Assembly: GCA_009699865.1 (NCBI GenBank)
Contig: WLNJ01000014.1
Location: forward strand, 1-39,016
Reading direction: 5' to 3'
DNA from: Actinomycetota bacterium
GTDB taxonomy: Bacteria; Actinomycetota; Thermoleophilia; Solirubrobacterales; Solirubrobacteraceae
DNA length: 39,016 nt
A program made the translations under genes and the position numbers. Below the pieces are notes generated by a model. That model saw only the letters and a program-made list of their open reading frames with translations, made no database searches and was not told the origin of the DNA. Below, in pieces: positions 7,665 through 16,702 of the stretch (within the stretch, counting starts at the first letter, position 1; each line of letters starts with the position of its first letter).

Positions 7665-8092
7665 TTAGTCGGTAGCTCCCTGACCGCGATGGTCATGCGG
7701 GACACAGCAGCGAGCCGTCCCTCGTCGTCCTTCATCTCAACGTCCCAGACCCAGGTCGTGCGCCCCGTGTGACACGGAGTAGCCGATGCGTGGATGAATC
7801 CACTGCTGATCGGGCGTAGAAAGCTCGTTTGGTTGGCAAGTCCCATTGCAATCTTGCCGTCATCACGAACGCCCAACCAGGTTCCGATCGAAGCAACGGC
7901 CTCGGCAATGGAGCAGTAGACGCCGCCGTGCACAATGCCGAACGGTTGCCGGATCTTCTGTTCCACAGGAACGCGAGCCGTGACGAGCTCCGGGGTTGCC
8001 CCCAGCACTTCAAGCCCAAGAGTGGCGTCAAAGTGCTCCTCCGGGATCTCGGGAGTCGAGTCACTTCCTGTATTCGAATCGGCGGTTGTCAT
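7661..8092 (-). CDS. PaaI/YdiI-like hotdog-fold thioesterase
   Basis: A 143-residue single hotdog domain. The motif FGIVHGGVYCSIAEAVAS carries the HGG and the downstream Glu typical of PaaI/MenI-type acyl-CoA thioesterases. The following LANQTSFLRPISSGFIHASA strand and the closing GRLAAVSRMTIAV segment fit the family. The substrate cannot be told from sequence: phenylacetyl-CoA-like, DHNA-CoA or fatty acyl-CoA are possible. A -10-like TAGTCT lies 8 nt upstream of the ATG, suggesting a leaderless transcript. It is divergent from the HTH/RskA-like gene, with 42 bp between starts. Confidence 0.9.
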   Translation of the reverse strand: MTTADSNTGSDSTPEIPEEHFDATLGLEVLGATPELVTARVPVEQKIRQPFGIVHGGVYCSIAEAVASIGTWLGVRDDGKIAMGLANQTSFLRPISSGFIHASATPCHTGRTTWVWDVEMKDDEGRLAAVSRMTIAVRELPTN

Positions 8093-8134
8093 TCGGTGCG
8101 AGACTAGTGCCTGCCGCGCGGCTACGCTCTGTTG

Positions 8135-9061
8135 ATGAAAACTTTGGATTCTCTCCCGGCCGATCAGGCATCCGCCCTCCGACTCTTGACTGGCGGCAAG
8201 ACCTATCGGGCCGTGGCCGACCTACTCGGACTGACAGCAGAATCCGTGGCTTCAACTGCCCTCGCCGGACTTGACTCACTCGCACCAGATGAGGCCAAGT
8301 CGCTGACCGAGATGGAGAGGAGCCGAGTTGCAGACGTTGTCCTTGGACAGACTGGTTCCGACCCCCTAATCCAAGGCTCCCCAGCAGCAGGGGCCTACGC
8401 GGCACGGATCCGAGCAGCCTTGGGAGTGCAAGCTGCAACTGCATCCACAGAGAGCACTCCACCCACAAAGGTGATGCCTGCCGCCTCAAAGCCCCCAGCC
8501 CCAGCCTCCTCAAAAGCGCCCGTCGCTCCTAAACCCGCAGGGTTGACAGCCGCAACGGGAGACCGACGCCGGGGAATGTTTCTGCTGGCCGGCGTAACAA
8601 CGGCCGCGGTTGGCATCGCCCTGCTCGTCTCCAGCCCCTGGGACGCGTCCAACCCAAGTTCCACAAGCTCGGCGGCATCCACTACGAGCACCGCGGCCAC
8701 TCCGGCCGGAGGCGGCTGGACAATCCGTGACCGGTTCACCCTCAAGCCCGTAGCCGGTGGTTCAGGTCAGGCCCTTGCCGGACTCGGCACCAAGTCAAAT
8801 TCTGCCGCAATCCTGATCGCAGGAAACGGGCTCCAAGCTGGCTCGACCATTGGGATTTGGCTCACCGGCCAAGGTAAGGCTGGACTGATCGGATTGGGCA
8901 AGGTAGACGCGAAGGGCCAGTTCAGTGGCATCGGGCCACTCCCTAAAAATGTTGCGACAGCCACAGAGCTTGTTGTAACCCAGGAGCAGGCGACTACGGG
9001 CAAGAAAATCCCGTCGGCACCAGGGTCGGTCCTGCTGAAGTCACCCTTCAAGGTCAGCTAG
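8135..9061 (+). CDS. Membrane protein with sigma-4-like HTH and RskA-like extracytoplasmic domain
   Basis: A 308-residue protein in three parts. Residues 1-50 (LPADQASALRLLTGGKTYRAV, LLGLTAESVAS) resemble the region 4 helix-turn-helix of ECF sigma factors. A Pro/Ala-rich linker leads to one membrane helix at about 148-167. The external part resembles the C-terminal domain of RskA-type anti-sigma factors, with an IGIWLTGQGKAGLIGLG strand, then ELVVTQEQATTGKKIPSAPG near the end. Orientation with the HTH inside is inferred from arginines just before the helix. It could be a membrane-bound regulator or an anti-sigma factor whose partner is elsewhere. The ATG at 8135 follows a TACGCT -10-like element by 6 nt. 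The stop shares CTAG with the next gene. Confidence 0.7.
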   Translation: MKTLDSLPADQASALRLLTGGKTYRAVADLLGLTAESVASTALAGLDSLAPDEAKSLTEMERSRVADVVLGQTGSDPLIQGSPAAGAYAARIRAALGVQAATASTESTPPTKVMPAASKPPAPASSKAPVAPKPAGLTAATGDRRRGMFLLAGVTTAAVGIALLVSSPWDASNPSSTSSAASTTSTAATPAGGGWTIRDRFTLKPVAGGSGQALAGLGTKSNSAAILIAGNGLQAGSTIGIWLTGQGKAGLIGLGKVDAKGQFSGIGPLPKNVATATELVVTQEQATTGKKIPSAPGSVLLKSPFKVS

Positions 9062-10701
9062 TTCATCAAGCGGCCGGGGTTCATTATCCCCACCGGGTCA
9101 AGCTCAGCCTTAGCAGCCTTCAACAAGCGGATCCCAGCCGCCCCAATCTCATCTTCCAACCAAGGGGCATGATCCGTTCCTACCGCGTGATGGTGCGTAA
9201 TGGTGCCACCGGAAGCGCGAATGGCATCACAGGCAGCTCCCTTCACACGCTGCCAGAGAGCAAGTCGCTCTTCAACCGAGTCATACGGCTGCTTCCCAGC
9301 AAAGGTGAAGTAGAGGGATGCGCCAGTTGGATAGAGATGGGAGACGTGGCACATAACTACTGGCGTCCCACCCTCCTTCTCAAGTTCCCCTTGTAGCTCA
9401 GTCCTCACGGCGTCGTAGAGACGGCCAAGGTTTGACCAGTTGCTAGCGGTTTCCAGGGTCTCAACAAAGAGCCCGCCATCCATCAGCGAGTCGCGTATGT
9501 ATGGTCCGGCAAACCGGCCTTTACGCCAACCCTTAGCGACCCTGGAGCCGAGTGAGAGACAGTGGTGCTTCCTCATCAGTGCGCTCGCTCTCTGGCTCCG
9601 ACGCGCCACATCAACCGATTCACCCTCAAAGCAGGTGATCATTAGACAGCCGTTGCTTCTCCGCCTCAAGCGAAGGTATCTGCGTAGAAGCTTGACCGCC
9701 AGCGAGTCACCGGCAAGGAGCAAGTTCACCTCGGTTTCACGTTCGTCCGAAAGCCTGGCCACGTCTGGGGCACAGCCATCCTGCTCAATCAGGCGAAGAA
9801 CTTCTCGCCCGGTCTCAAAGTCGGGTGCTATCCAAGCCCTGTCAACCATGCTGGCGGGCGAGGGGTGCACCCTGAGGGTCACCTCATCGATAACACCTAG
9901 TGTTCCCTCAGAGCCGATCAGTAGCTGCCTAAGGTCGGGCCCGGCCGCAGAGCCCGGCATCGGGGCCAGCTCAATACGGCCGGTTGGAGTTGTCACCTTG
10001 AGACCCATCACATTCCGGTCGATTCGCCCGTAGCCGGTTGACGACTGCCCAGCTGACCTAGTAGCGACAAAGCCGCCAATAGAGGCGTACTCAAAGCTCT
10101 GGGGGAAGTGGCCAACAGTGAGGCCATAGGGCTTAAGGAGCGCCTCAGCTTCTGGTCCCTTAGTACCAGGCCTGAATGTGGCAAGGAGGCTGTCCTTATC
10201 AACGCTGACTAGGCCTGAGAGTGCGCCGAGATCAAGGCTAATTGAGCCAATGAAGTCCTTGCGAATAGTTGATAGCCCGCCTACAACGCTGGTTCCTCCG
10301 CCGAACGGAACAACCGCGATCCGAAGTTCCGAACAGAGTTGGAGAACCCCGGCAATCTCCTCCTCCTCCCCAGGCGTGACAACCGCGTCAGGCGCGTCGC
10401 CTGGTCTTCCGGCGCGCATCCGCACCGCATCTGCGTAGCTCTTGCCGGCCGCTCTCAGGAGGCGCAGCCAAGGCTCGGTGCTTACAGAACCTGTTGGGAC
10501 CATGCTGCTCAACCGCTCCAGCAGCTCGGGGCTTAGAACCGGCGCTGCTAGATCAAAGTCCCCAATCCGCCGGGCCCCAACATCGGTGCCGGCCGCGAAC
10601 CCAAGCTCGCCAGAAAGGTTCTCAGCAGCGCCAAGGGGCACCTCGCGCGAATGTTCCGCGTCGCCCCAGCCCCAAAGTGGCATCTCCTTCCGCTCAGCCA
10701 T
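9058..10701 (-). CDS. FAD-linked oxidase, alkyldihydroxyacetonephosphate synthase-like
   Basis: A 547-residue flavoprotein of the PCMH/VAO family. The FAD domain has VVPFGGGTSVVGG (133-138 FGGGTS), then GTKGPEAEALLKPYGLT, HFPQSFEYASIGGFVAT and SAGQSSTGYGRI. The C-terminal cap has HHHAVG and ends in DPVGIMNPGRL. These blocks match alkylglycerone-phosphate synthase-like proteins more closely than D-lactate or glycolate oxidases. In bacteria such proteins are often of unknown substrate, so ether-lipid synthesis is only a possibility. The gene is last in the pgsA-FHA-merR-SRPBCC run and its start overlaps the SRPBCC stop by 8 nt. Confidence 0.88.
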   Translation of the reverse strand: MAERKEMPLWGWGDAEHSREVPLGAAENLSGELGFAAGTDVGARRIGDFDLAAPVLSPELLERLSSMVPTGSVSTEPWLRLLRAAGKSYADAVRMRAGRPGDAPDAVVTPGEEEEIAGVLQLCSELRIAVVPFGGGTSVVGGLSTIRKDFIGSISLDLGALSGLVSVDKDSLLATFRPGTKGPEAEALLKPYGLTVGHFPQSFEYASIGGFVATRSAGQSSTGYGRIDRNVMGLKVTTPTGRIELAPMPGSAAGPDLRQLLIGSEGTLGVIDEVTLRVHPSPASMVDRAWIAPDFETGREVLRLIEQDGCAPDVARLSDERETEVNLLLAGDSLAVKLLRRYLRLRRRSNGCLMITCFEGESVDVARRSQRASALMRKHHCLSLGSRVAKGWRKGRFAGPYIRDSLMDGGLFVETLETASNWSNLGRLYDAVRTELQGELEKEGGTPVVMCHVSHLYPTGASLYFTFAGKQPYDSVEERLALWQRVKGAACDAIRASGGTITHHHAVGTDHAPWLEDEIGAAGIRLLKAAKAELDPVGIMNPGRLMN

Positions 10702-11131
10702 CGAGATTCGCCTTCAGATTCTCCGCGGCAGCACTCAGCTCACGCCGCTGTCCCCGGTGAACAAGTATCGAGCCAAGCCGCGCCGTTCCCTTGAGGCGCC
10801 TCTTGATGGAAATGTCGACCGTCGAGCCGCCTGCGCTGGGCACAACCTCAATGGTCTCTTGGCTTGACCGCACTGACCGGGCAAAAGCAGTCCCAGCTAG
10901 ATCTTGCTGCCAGATCACTTTGTGACCCGCCTCAAGCTCTGCGAGTCTGAACGCCATCGGGACAGCCCGGCCTCGCGGTGACATCACCCATCGGGTGTAG
11001 CTCTCATCATTAGTTCTGTCTACTCGCTCAACCGCCGGCCACCAGCGTGGCAAGCGCGACGGGTCAGCCGCATAGGCCCATGCTTTGTCAGCGGGGACCT
11101 TGAGCTCTATCTGACAGCGTGCACTTGGCAT
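10694..11131 (-). CDS. SRPBCC (START/polyketide cyclase-like) family protein
   Basis: A 145-residue protein with the helix-grip fold pattern of SRPBCC proteins: an N-terminal strand (CQIELKVPADKAWAY), the ADPSRLPRWWPAVERVD loop, a beta-sheet core and a long C-terminal helix (GQRRELSAAAENLKANL). These proteins bind hydrophobic ligands in a cavity; the ligand here is unknown. It starts 5 bp after the merR stop and overlaps the start of the FAD-linked oxidase, so it is probably co-expressed with both. Confidence 0.8.
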   Translation of the reverse strand: MPSARCQIELKVPADKAWAYAADPSRLPRWWPAVERVDRTNDESYTRWVMSPRGRAVPMAFRLAELEAGHKVIWQQDLAGTAFARSVRSSQETIEVVPSAGGSTVDISIKRRLKGTARLGSILVHRGQRRELSAAAENLKANLDG

Positions 11132-11136
11132 TCCGG

Positions 11137-11874
11137 CTACTGAGGGTCAGCCATATGACGAAGATCCCGCACCAGAAGAAGATGTCCCAAATAGCTCGTC
11201 ACAGACGCGAGGTTGTCAAGCGCCTCAACCGCCTCGGCTCGACGTTGGGGATTCTTAGAGCGAAGCGACGGTGCGAGAATCTGCTGCAAAAGCTGAGACT
11301 CTCGGTCGGCTGAACTTCTGAAAACCCTCAGATTCCTACCGGCCACGCCGTACCTAGCGAGCTCCCCTACCGCGCGAACGATCTCAACTTCCGTGTCATC
11401 GAATCCAATCTCCGCGCCACGCTGCTCGCCCTTAACAACCCCGTAGTCCTGCAGCTCCTTCACGAGCGCAGGCTCCACTCCCGTGTCGAGGAGTACGTCA
11501 TCCAGCGTAGTCCAGGACGAGTTCCGTTCTACAGCCGTCGCCCTGCGTTTAGGAGTCACTGGTGCGGAGGCACCATCTGGACTCGTCGCCTCTTTGCGTC
11601 CAACGGCCAACTCTTGGCGGATCACCTTAAGCGGAAGAAATTCGTCGCGCTGAAGCCTCAAGACAGTTCGAAGTCGACTGACCTCCGTCTTGCCGTAGAT
11701 GCGGTAGCCGCCAGCGGTTCTGCGCGGGGTCAGAAGTCCGCGGTCCTCCAAATAGCGGATCTTAGAGATCGTGAGATCGGGGAATTCCCTCGAAAGCGCC
11801 TCACAGACCGCGCCGATCGTCCGCCCATCAGCGGTCTTGGCCGGAGCCTCATCAGTCATCGGAGTCTCGCTCAT
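11137..11874 (-). CDS. MerR-family regulator, FtsR-like
   Basis: A 245-residue regulator with an N-terminal winged HTH (about 20-90): ISKIRYLEDRGLLTPRRTAGGYRIY, then VSRLRTVLRLQRDEFLPLKVIRQEL. This long, acid-start form and its position right after an FHA gene match the mycobacterial Rv1827-Rv1828 (GarA-FtsR) pair, where FtsR influences ftsZ expression. The C-terminal half (ELARYGVAGRNLRVFRSSA) is probably the dimer or effector region; no metal-binding cysteine cluster is visible. ATGA overlap with the FHA stop supports coupling. Confidence 0.88.
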   Translation of the reverse strand: MSETPMTDEAPAKTADGRTIGAVCEALSREFPDLTISKIRYLEDRGLLTPRRTAGGYRIYGKTEVSRLRTVLRLQRDEFLPLKVIRQELAVGRKEATSPDGASAPVTPKRRATAVERNSSWTTLDDVLLDTGVEPALVKELQDYGVVKGEQRGAEIGFDDTEVEIVRAVGELARYGVAGRNLRVFRSSADRESQLLQQILAPSLRSKNPQRRAEAVEALDNLASVTSYLGHLLLVRDLRHMADPQ

Positions 11875-12326
11875 TTGTTAAGAAACGCCAGTCGATACTT
11901 GCCAACTTGGACTTCATCTCCGTCAGACAACACCTGGCTGTCAATCCTCTGTCGGTTTACATATGTGCCATTCAAGGACCCACAGTCGTCAATCCACCAT
12001 TGACCAGCCCGCTCAACAAGCACAGCGTGATCGCGGGAAACCGTTATGTCATCGAGGAAGACCGAGCTTTGGGGGCTGCGGCCAATGGTTTGACGACCAT
12101 CCTCAAGGTGGAAGCTCTCCCCTGCCCTGCCGCCCCCTGAACGCACGACGAGAAACGAACCATCGCTATCGGTGCCAGCGGAGACCGCCTCTAGCTCGCC
12201 GGTTTCCCCAACCTTCCATGCGCCAGTAGCCCCATCTGGCTCAGAGCCGATGAAAGAACCGCAGCGTTGACAGTATTGGGAGCCTTCCGTGACGGAGGCG
12301 CCGCATTCGGAGCAGTGAGCAGCCAT
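11871..12326 (-). CDS. Zinc-ribbon plus FHA domain protein, GarA-like
   Basis: A 151-residue protein. Residues 5-22 form a four-cysteine zinc ribbon (Cys5, Cys8, Cys19, Cys22). The FHA domain covers about 58-148, with GR at 82-83, the phosphothreonine-binding TVSRDH (95-100), and SLNGTYVN (117-124). The FHA part and its end (GDEVQVGKYRLAFL) are strikingly like mycobacterial GarA, a phospho-regulated controller of 2-oxoglutarate and glutamate metabolism. GarA carries an ETT phosphorylation motif before the FHA domain; here the equivalent stretch is GETGELEAV with a single Thr42. It lies between pgsA (35 bp upstream) and merR. Confidence 0.88.
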   Translation of the reverse strand: MAAHCSECGASVTEGSQYCQRCGSFIGSEPDGATGAWKVGETGELEAVSAGTDSDGSFLVVRSGGGRAGESFHLEDGRQTIGRSPQSSVFLDDITVSRDHAVLVERAGQWWIDDCGSLNGTYVNRQRIDSQVLSDGDEVQVGKYRLAFLNK

Positions 12327-12361
12327 TGAAAACCGAGTCTACCCCGGCGTGGGCTAAAGGG

Positions 12362-12964
12362 TCAACCAGAGGTGGAGGGTGTGCAATCGCCCTTCAGCTG
12401 ACGGCGAGCGTCCCGTGCGTAGAGAACGGTTGCCCACAGGCTGAGGGCCAGCCCGGTAAAGAGCAAGATCTGGGCAAAGGTGTCGAAGTTGATCATCGCC
12501 CAGAATGGGGCCGCTAGCACTGGACCCACTCCAAGGCGACCCGGCCAGTTAATCCGCACCTCTACGCCCTTCCGAAGAGCCCACTGTCCGAGCACGAGCA
12601 TCAGTGCTTCCCTCGCAAGCACGATCCATACCGCCCAAGCAGGAAGCAGGTCGTACCTCAGCGCGATGAACATCCCGGCCAGGGCAAGGCCACGATCCGC
12701 AACTGGATCAAGAAGAGCGCCTAGCCGGCTGTACTGACCGGTCAAACGGGCAATAAAGCCATCGAAGTAGTCACTCCAGCCAATCACCGCATAGAGGATC
12801 GCTGCGTTGACATTGTGACCATCATCAGTGGAGAGAACCATCCAGAGGAAGACAGGAATTCCAACAAGCCTCGCCCCAGCTATCGCGTTGGGGATGGTCC
12901 ACGGGTTCCATGGAGCTCCGCTTAGGGTGGCGGCGGGAGGTGGGCCCGATCTATCAGCACCCAC
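12362..12964 (-). CDS. pgsA: CDP-alcohol phosphatidyltransferase (PgsA-like)
   Basis: A 200-residue membrane enzyme that transfers a phosphatidyl group from CDP-diacylglycerol to an alcohol, most likely glycerol 3-phosphate. The CDP-OH-P signature is complete, with Asp65, Asp68, Asp86 and Asp90 in the pattern D-x2-DG-x2-AR-x8-G-x3-D-x3-D. Four to five further hydrophobic helices are visible. It starts at a GTG preceded by GGAAG, 29 bp after the proS stop. The neighbouring FHA-merR pair matches mycobacterial pgsA2 synteny. A cardiolipin-synthase-type or inositol-using member cannot be excluded. The substrate of this pathway is made by CdsA at 20785-21579. Confidence 0.85.
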   Translation of the reverse strand: MGADRSGPPPAATLSGAPWNPWTIPNAIAGARLVGIPVFLWMVLSTDDGHNVNAAILYAVIGWSDYFDGFIARLTGQYSRLGALLDPVADRGLALAGMFIALRYDLLPAWAVWIVLAREALMLVLGQWALRKGVEVRINWPGRLGVGPVLAAPFWAMINFDTFAQILLFTGLALSLWATVLYARDARRQLKGDCTPSTSG

Positions 12965-12993
12965 AAGTCGCTTCCAACCTGGTCGCTTGCTGC

Positions 12994-14721
12994 TCAGGAG
13001 AGACTCTTCCAGATCTCGGCGACCTCGCTACCAGCACTCGCTAAGGCCATGTCGGTCTTCTCAGCACCTTGCACCTGAACCTCAACCGTCTCCTTCTCAA
13101 GTCCCTTGCGCCCAACGGTCAGTCGGATCGGGCAACCAACCAAGTCAGCGTCCGCAAACTTCTCGCCCGGCGAGGCTTCACGGTCGTCGAGCAGAACGTC
13201 TGCTCCGGCGTCCTGGAGGTCCTGCGCGATCCGGGTGGCTACTTCAAGTTCACGGGAGTCGCTCTTGCCTAGCGCCAATACCTCAATATCCCATGGAGCG
13301 AGCGAGGCGGGCCAGTCAATTCCTCGGTCGCTGCCTCGCTGTTCGACGGCCGCCGCAGCGATTCTCGCTGGCCCGATCCCATAGGACCCCATCACGATGG
13401 GTTGCTGCTTGCCAGACTCGTCAAGGAAGTTAGCTCCCAATGCCTCTGAGTAGCGCGTACCCAGCTTGAAGATGTTTCCAACCTCAATCGCAGGCTCAAT
13501 CGTGATTGGGCTGCCTCCAACGAGGTCTCCGGCCTCAACACTGCGAATGTCCGCCTGAGTGAAGCTGAAATCGCGTCCAGGTCGAACCCCAGACAGGTGG
13601 GCATCGGCCTCGTTAGCTCCAACCACATAGTCATGCTCGGACGAAACGGCACTGTCAAGAACCACAGGAACATCGGTACCTACCGGGCCAATGAAGCCCG
13701 CCGGCCCGAGATGCTGTTCGATCTCATCCGCGCTCGCCTGCCTGACGTCCACTCCCATCGCGTTGGCGAACTTGATCTCGTTGAGCCTGTGGTCGCCACG
13801 GACGACCGCAACTGTGAAGGTCCCCCCTGCCATAACTGGGACAGCCTTCAGTAGTCCGCCCGTGGGAAGCCCCATGGATGATGAGACTTGTTCAATAGTC
13901 GTGAGGCCTGGCGTCTCCACCCTTGTTGGCTGATTCGAACTTGACTCCAGATCAACGGACTGGGCTGTCGCGCTTGCGATCTCAACATTGGCCGCGTAGC
14001 CAGGAGCGAGAGCGACCTCGTTCTCACCTGCAGCGCATGGGGCCATGTACTCATGAGCAGCCGACCCGCCCATCATGCCTACGTCTGACTCAACCCTGTA
14101 CCACTCGATCCCGCAGCGGTCAAAGATCCGGTCATAGGCAACAACATGTTTCTCATACGACTCAGCCAAGCCTGCCTCATCGCGATCAAACGAGTACGCG
14201 TCCTTCATGATGAACTCACGGGTCCGAAGCACACCTGCGCGTGGCCTTGGCTCGTCGCGTTCCTTGATTTGCATGTGCCACAGGATCAGTGGGAGATCCC
14301 GATAGGAGCGAATAAGCTGCGCCGCATGTGTGGTGACAGCCTCCTCGTGCGTCATCGCTAGCACGAGATCGGCGCTCTTACGGTCTTTGAGGCGGAAGAG
14401 CTCGGGGATGTCGTGCCTACCGGTTTTGATCCACGGCTCAGCAGGCATTAGAACGGGCATCAGCATCTCAAGGCCGCCAATTGCCTCCATCTCCTCGCGG
14501 ATGATGGACGTAACGCGGTTGTGTACGCGCCATCCCGCGGGCATCCAGCTCCAGAAGCCAGCCCCGAGCTGGCGAATCAGTCCGGCACGGACCATCAGCC
14601 GATGGGAAAGGGCCTCAGCGTCGGCTGGATCTTCCTTCTCGGTCGGAAGTAGGTATGAAGAGAGGCGATCCACGGAGGCGGACGATAGCCGCCCCTGCCC
14701 CGGGCTGAACCCTCGCCGCAT
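12994..14721 (-). CDS. proS: Prolyl-tRNA synthetase, bacterial type
   Basis: A 575-residue class II synthetase charging tRNA-Pro. The start region has [22 protein letters not shown]. Motif 2 is in [24 protein letters not shown]. An inserted YbaK-like editing domain follows (about 230-385, with [26 protein letters not shown]). Motif 3 is [11 protein letters not shown], and the C-terminal anticodon-binding domain has [13 protein letters not shown]. The length is typical of the bacterial form. The ATG at 14721 is kept; a GTG 16 codons later has no better support. It is the first gene of the run leading to the FAD oxidase, and divergent from the superoxide dismutase gene. Confidence 0.96.
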   Translation of the reverse strand: MRRGFSPGQGRLSSASVDRLSSYLLPTEKEDPADAEALSHRLMVRAGLIRQLGAGFWSWMPAGWRVHNRVTSIIREEMEAIGGLEMLMPVLMPAEPWIKTGRHDIPELFRLKDRKSADLVLAMTHEEAVTTHAAQLIRSYRDLPLILWHMQIKERDEPRPRAGVLRTREFIMKDAYSFDRDEAGLAESYEKHVVAYDRIFDRCGIEWYRVESDVGMMGGSAAHEYMAPCAAGENEVALAPGYAANVEIASATAQSVDLESSSNQPTRVETPGLTTIEQVSSSMGLPTGGLLKAVPVMAGGTFTVAVVRGDHRLNEIKFANAMGVDVRQASADEIEQHLGPAGFIGPVGTDVPVVLDSAVSSEHDYVVGANEADAHLSGVRPGRDFSFTQADIRSVEAGDLVGGSPITIEPAIEVGNIFKLGTRYSEALGANFLDESGKQQPIVMGSYGIGPARIAAAAVEQRGSDRGIDWPASLAPWDIEVLALGKSDSRELEVATRIAQDLQDAGADVLLDDREASPGEKFADADLVGCPIRLTVGRKGLEKETVEVQVQGAEKTDMALASAGSEVAEIWKSLS

Positions 14722-14792
14722 CCAGCCCTGCTAGGAATAGGACACATGACGCCGATACCGGCGGACTTTCCACCAACCGATTGGAGCAGGAA

Positions 14793-15395
14793 ATGGCTTA
14801 CGAGGTTCCCGCACTTCCATACGCATATGACGCACTTGAGCCCCACATTGATGAGGCCACAATGCAGATCCACCACGACAAGCATCATCAGGCTTATGTA
14901 GACAAGGCCAATGCTGCCCTGGACGGAACGCCACTCGCGGATGTTTCCGTTGAGGAGCTTCTCGCTCGGCTTGCCGATGTCCCAGAGGCGTCCCGCATGG
15001 CTGTCCGAAACAACGCCGGAGGCCACCACAACCACCTTCTCTTCTGGGAATCCCTTTCTCCAGACGGAGGCGGAGATCCAACCGGTGATCTAGCCGCTGC
15101 TATCGATGAGGCTTTCGGGTCCGCTGACGCGCTCCGCACAGCAATGAATGATGCTGGCGTCGCTCGTTTCGGCTCGGGCTGGTCCTGGCTTATCCATGAC
15201 GGAGCAGGACTTGCCGTCGTCAGCACTCCAAACCAGGACAGCCCACTTAGCGAGGGACAGACGCCACTTCTTGGCATCGATGTCTGGGAGCACGCTTACT
15301 ACCTGAACTACCAGAACCGTCGCCCCGATTACCTCAGCGCAATCTGGAATGTTGTTGATTGGAACCGGGTAGCAGCCCGGTTCGCAGCAGTCTGA
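14793..15395 (+). CDS. sodA: Superoxide dismutase, Mn/Fe family (Mn-type residues)
   Basis: A 200-residue enzyme that converts superoxide to hydrogen peroxide and oxygen. The four metal ligands are His27 (MQIHHDKHH), His82 ([10 protein letters not shown]), Asp164 and His168 ([13 protein letters not shown]). The Gly-Gly before HHNH and the Gln in NQDSPL are the choices usual for Mn enzymes, although cambialistic use is possible. The ATG at 14793 follows GGAG by 6 nt; an upstream TTG at 14781 is rejected. It sits between ispG and proS on the opposite strand. Its TGA directly abuts the ispG stop with no gap. Confidence 0.96.
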   Translation: MAYEVPALPYAYDALEPHIDEATMQIHHDKHHQAYVDKANAALDGTPLADVSVEELLARLADVPEASRMAVRNNAGGHHNHLLFWESLSPDGGGDPTGDLAAAIDEAFGSADALRTAMNDAGVARFGSGWSWLIHDGAGLAVVSTPNQDSPLSEGQTPLLGIDVWEHAYYLNYQNRRPDYLSAIWNVVDWNRVAARFAAV

Positions 15396-16652
15396 TCAGC
15401 CGCTTCGGCTGAATCTGCGGCCCGCGGTCGGCGAGGACTCCTCGTCGACCAGCGGCTCAGCCGCGCCTTCGCGAGCTGCCTGCTCAGCCTCCATCGCCTT
15501 AAGTCTCTCAGGGGTGAGATCGTGAGCATTCTCAGCCTCTATCTGCGCAAGCCACTCAGTTCCCTCGGCGGCTGCTCGCTCATCCACCTTGATCTCTTTG
15601 GCCGTTGCATAACGGTCAATCTCGACGAAGAGCTCCTCAACGAGACGGTCTTGGGGCACCTTTCGCAGTGCCTTCCCGCGCGAGAAGATCAAGCCTTCGT
15701 TCTTGGCCCCAGTAATTCCAAAGTCAGCGTGTGACGCCTCTCCAATGCCATTCACCGCACACCCGAGTACAGCAACCTCAATGGGATCGGCATAGGCCTC
15801 TAGCCGCTGCTCGATCTCTGCAACCACACTGTCCATATCGAACTGGAGTCGGCCACATGTAGGGCACGCGATCAACACGGGACCGCGCTCGCGAAGCTTG
15901 AGGGCCTTCAGGATCTCCCAACCAACCTTGACTTCCTCCTCAGCGTGGAACGTCGAAAGGCTGATCCGGATGGTGTCGCCGATGTCATCAGCCAAGAGGG
16001 TCCCTAGTCCAACGGAGGACTTCAAGGAGCCCGTCCAACGTGTTCCGGCCTCGGTGATGCCGAGGTGGAGCGGGAAGTCAATCTTGCTAGAAAGAAGGCG
16101 GTTTGCCGCGATCGTGTTGGGAACATTTGTGGACTTGATCGATACCTTGAAGTTCTCGAAGTTGAAGCCGTCCATCAACTCTACAAACTCAACGGCAGCA
16201 GTAACAAGGGCCTGGACTGAGTCTTCCTTCTCCATGTCATGCAGGTGCTTGGGAAGCGACCCTGAGTTGACCCCGATCCTCAATGGGATCCCAAGGTTGT
16301 GGGCCTTCGCAGTTACTTCCTTGACCTTCTCAGGTCCACCAATGTTGCCGGGATTGATTCGGATGCAGTGGGCCCCGGCATCAAGGGCCTTGAGGGCAAG
16401 GGTGTGGTTGAAGTGAATGTCTGCGATGACCGGGATTGGTGACTTGACAACAATCACCTTGAGGGCCTCTACATCCTCGTCCCGTGGGACCGCAACGCGA
16501 ACAATGTCTGCTCCGGCCTCGGCTACACGGTGGATCTGAGCCATCGTCTCTTCGAGGTTGGCCGTCTCCGTCTTAGTCATCGTCTGGACGGCTACGGGGG
16601 CACCACCGCCGATCGGAACGTCGCCAACGACAATCTGTCTCTTTGAGGCCAT
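15396..16652 (-). CDS. ispG: 4-hydroxy-3-methylbut-2-enyl diphosphate synthase (flavodoxin)
   Basis: This 418-residue iron-sulfur enzyme forms HMBPP from MEcPP in the non-mevalonate isoprenoid pathway. The N-terminal TIM-barrel has VQTMTKTETAN and RVAVPRDEDVEAL. The C-terminal 4Fe-4S site is complete: Cys263 and Cys266 in CPTCGR, Cys298 in LGCAVNG, and Glu305. The last 45 residues form an Ala/Glu-rich tail not part of the core. It is 50 bp downstream of the acyl-CoA ligase on the same strand. With dxr (19602-20750) and uppS (21576-22265) it places early and late isoprenoid steps in one region. Confidence 0.96.
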   Translation of the reverse strand: MASKRQIVVGDVPIGGGAPVAVQTMTKTETANLEETMAQIHRVAEAGADIVRVAVPRDEDVEALKVIVVKSPIPVIADIHFNHTLALKALDAGAHCIRINPGNIGGPEKVKEVTAKAHNLGIPLRIGVNSGSLPKHLHDMEKEDSVQALVTAAVEFVELMDGFNFENFKVSIKSTNVPNTIAANRLLSSKIDFPLHLGITEAGTRWTGSLKSSVGLGTLLADDIGDTIRISLSTFHAEEEVKVGWEILKALKLRERGPVLIACPTCGRLQFDMDSVVAEIEQRLEAYADPIEVAVLGCAVNGIGEASHADFGITGAKNEGLIFSRGKALRKVPQDRLVEELFVEIDRYATAKEIKVDERAAAEGTEWLAQIEAENAHDLTPERLKAMEAEQAAREGAAEPLVDEESSPTAGRRFSRSG

Positions 16653-16702
16653 GGGCGTAGTCTACGACGCGGGCTGGCAGTCCGCCGGAAATGCGCTCCT
16701 GA

